Shown piece by piece: positions 63,172 through 64,000 of a DNA stretch of 64,000 nucleotides. The stretch comes from Modestobacter italicus (GTDB taxonomy: Bacteria > Actinomycetota > Actinomycetes > Mycobacteriales > Geodermatophilaceae). The stretch is taken from NCBI RefSeq assembly GCF_000306785.1, contig NC_017955.1:2790001-2854000 (forward strand), given 5' to 3'. Both the position numbers and the translations under genes were made by a program. Within the stretch, counting starts at the first letter, position 1. The number at the start of each line of letters is the position of its first letter. The notes below the pieces were generated by a model that had not been told where the DNA came from, ran no database searches, and was given only the letters and a program-made list of their open reading frames with translations.

Positions 63172-63543
63172 TCAGGGCTGGTCGTGCACGGTGATCGCGT
63201 AGCCGTCGGGGTCGGCGAAGGTGAAGGCCGTGCCGAACGGGGTCGTGGAGGGCGCGGCGAGCACCGGCACCCCGGCGGTGACCAGGTCGTCGTGCAGCGC
63301 CTGGGCGTCGTCGGCGGCCAGCCAGAGGGCCACCCCGGCCCCGGGTCGGGGGCGGACGGCGTCGACGTCGGTGCCCGGCAGCGGCGCCCGGACGGCGAAG
63401 GCGATCGGCGCGGTGGCGAACACCACCGCACCGGGCGGGGACGCCGGCGCCCGACGCAGGCCGAGCCGCTGCTCGTAGAAGCTGGCTGCGGCCTCGACGT
63501 CCCGCACCTGCAGGGCGATGAAGTCCGGTCCGGTGACGGTCAT
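63172..63543 (-). CDS. VOC family (glyoxalase/bleomycin-resistance-like) protein
   Basis: The 123-residue VOC protein has FIALQVRDVEAAASFYEQRLGLRR and GVALWLAADDAQALHDDLVTAGVPV, then TFADPDGYAITVHDQP with the usual C-terminal metal-ligand position. It is divergent from a MarR gene with two palindromic sites between them, so it is probably the MarR target and may protect against a reactive compound. The ATG at 63543 (GGAGG upstream) is preferred over 63564. Confidence 0.85.
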   Translation of the reverse strand: MTVTGPDFIALQVRDVEAAASFYEQRLGLRRAPASPPGAVVFATAPIAFAVRAPLPGTDVDAVRPRPGAGVALWLAADDAQALHDDLVTAGVPVLAAPSTTPFGTAFTFADPDGYAITVHDQP

Positions 63544-63562
63544 GGGGTTCCTCCTGCGAGTC

Positions 63563-63580
63563 ATGTCAGGTTCCTGACAT
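63563..63580. promoter_or_regulatory. Perfect palindrome ATGTCAGG-TT-CCTGACAT, MarR operator 1
   Basis: An 8+2+8 perfect inverted repeat lies 20 bases upstream of the VOC start in the divergent promoter. Confidence 0.65.
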
Positions 63581-63589
63581 CGCGAACGT

Positions 63590-63607
63590 ATGTCAGGATG
63601 TTGACAT
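63590..63607. promoter_or_regulatory. Near-palindrome ATGTCAGG-AT-GTTGACAT, MarR operator 2
   Basis: A second copy of the same box has two mismatches in the right arm. It is centred 27 bp from the first and overlaps the marR start codon. The pair predicts MarR autorepression. Confidence 0.6.
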
Positions 63608-64000
63608 GAGGCAAGTGGGTGACCTCGACGCGTCGATCGGCTACGCGCTGAAGCAGACGGCTGCCGCGCTGCGCGGGGCGATGGACGACGCCCTCCGACC
63701 GCTGGACCTGTCGGTGCCGCAGTACTCCTCGCTGGAGGTGCTGGGCCAGCAGCCGGGGATCTCCGCCTCCGAGCTCGCCCGGCGCACCTTCGTCACCCGG
63801 CAGTCGATGCAGGGCGTGCTGCAGGCGCTGGCCGCCCGCGGCCTGCTCACCCGGCCGGCCGCGGCACCGCAGGGGCGCGCGCTGCCGACCGAGCTCACCC
63901 CGGACGGGCAGGCACTGCTCCGCCGGGCCAGCCGGGCGGTCGCCGGGGTCGAGCAGCGGATGCTCGACGGGCTCTCCGCCGACGACCAGCGCCGGCTGCA
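63606..64000 (+). CDS. MarR family transcriptional regulator, truncated by window end
   Basis: ATG 63606 opens a frame that stays open to the edge (131 codons visible): MRQVGDLDASIGYALKQTAAALRGAMDDALRPLDLSVPQYSSLEVLGQQPGISASELARRTFVTRQSMQGVLQALAARGLLTRPAAAPQGRALPTELTPDG. This is the MarR winged helix with its recognition helix (SASELARRTFVTRQSMQGVLQAL) and wing. About 10-20 C-terminal residues are missing. Divergent VOC gene and shared palindromes indicate a local repressor. Confidence 0.88.
   Translation, partial: MRQVGDLDASIGYALKQTAAALRGAMDDALRPLDLSVPQYSSLEVLGQQPGISASELARRTFVTRQSMQGVLQALAARGLLTRPAAAPQGRALPTELTPDGQALLRRASRAVAGVEQRMLDGLSADDQRRL

Overview
This is about 64 kb of very GC-rich chromosomal DNA from a high-GC actinomycete. 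GTG starts are frequent, several genes look leaderless (a TANNNT box 6-8 bases before the start codon), and the regulator and transporter families are typical of actinobacteria. Overall gene content suggests Geodermatophilaceae (Geodermatophilus, Blastococcus or Modestobacter), but that family is inferred, not proven. I see no rRNA, tRNA, CRISPR array, insertion sequence or phage.

0-13 kb: housekeeping and envelope genes. A frameshifted diacylglycerol-kinase-like gene enters from the left edge. It is followed by a SulP transporter, a STAS protein, a genuine formylglycine-generating enzyme, a minus-strand run of membrane proteins (LapA-like, an unknown multi-pass protein, HdeD-like, AI-2E family), two small convergent paralogues, an ABM-like protein, a secreted protein, a PhoA-type alkaline phosphatase and 5-formyl-THF cyclo-ligase.

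13-45 kb: the core of the window, a cluster for methoxylated (lignin-derived) aromatic acids. A GntR-led operon carries the lower gallate/protocatechuate 4,5-cleavage pathway: CHA aldolase (LigK/GalC), 4-oxalomesaconate tautomerase (GalD), a type I extradiol dioxygenase, a DUF1932 oxidoreductase and 4-oxalomesaconate hydratase (LigJ/GalB). Next come an SDR, an esterase, a broken LLM oxidoreductase and a five-gene Liv-type ABC importer. Two tetrahydrofolate-dependent O-demethylases (LigM/DesA type) face a four-gene operon of MES-like esterase, muconolactone-isomerase-like protein, LigA and LigB. A PAS-GAF histidine kinase/NarL regulator pair follows. A C1 block (MetF-like, FolD, PabBC fusion, PurU) could oxidise the methyl group taken from the aromatic and free THF again. 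Then come a CocE-type hydrolase, an aldehyde dehydrogenase, an aryl-alcohol-type dehydrogenase and a third O-demethylase interrupted by an in-frame TAA. Together the genes can be read as aldehyde/alcohol oxidation, O-demethylation, ring opening, then pyruvate plus oxaloacetate, with C1 recycling alongside.

45-64 kb: an M20 peptidase/GNAT/enolase-superfamily operon resembling the N-succinyl route from D- to L-amino acids; RamB with the glyoxylate shunt genes aceA and aceB; a class III aminotransferase followed by an internally deleted alanine dehydrogenase remnant and a frameshifted amidohydrolase; WYL, IclR and MarR regulators with VOC proteins; a CmcJ-like protein; an MFS exporter; and an RsbW-like ATPase. 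The MarR gene runs off the right edge.

Three genes are broken by single-base indels at C/G-rich sites and one by a nonsense codon. Sequencing error must be excluded before they are called pseudogenes.
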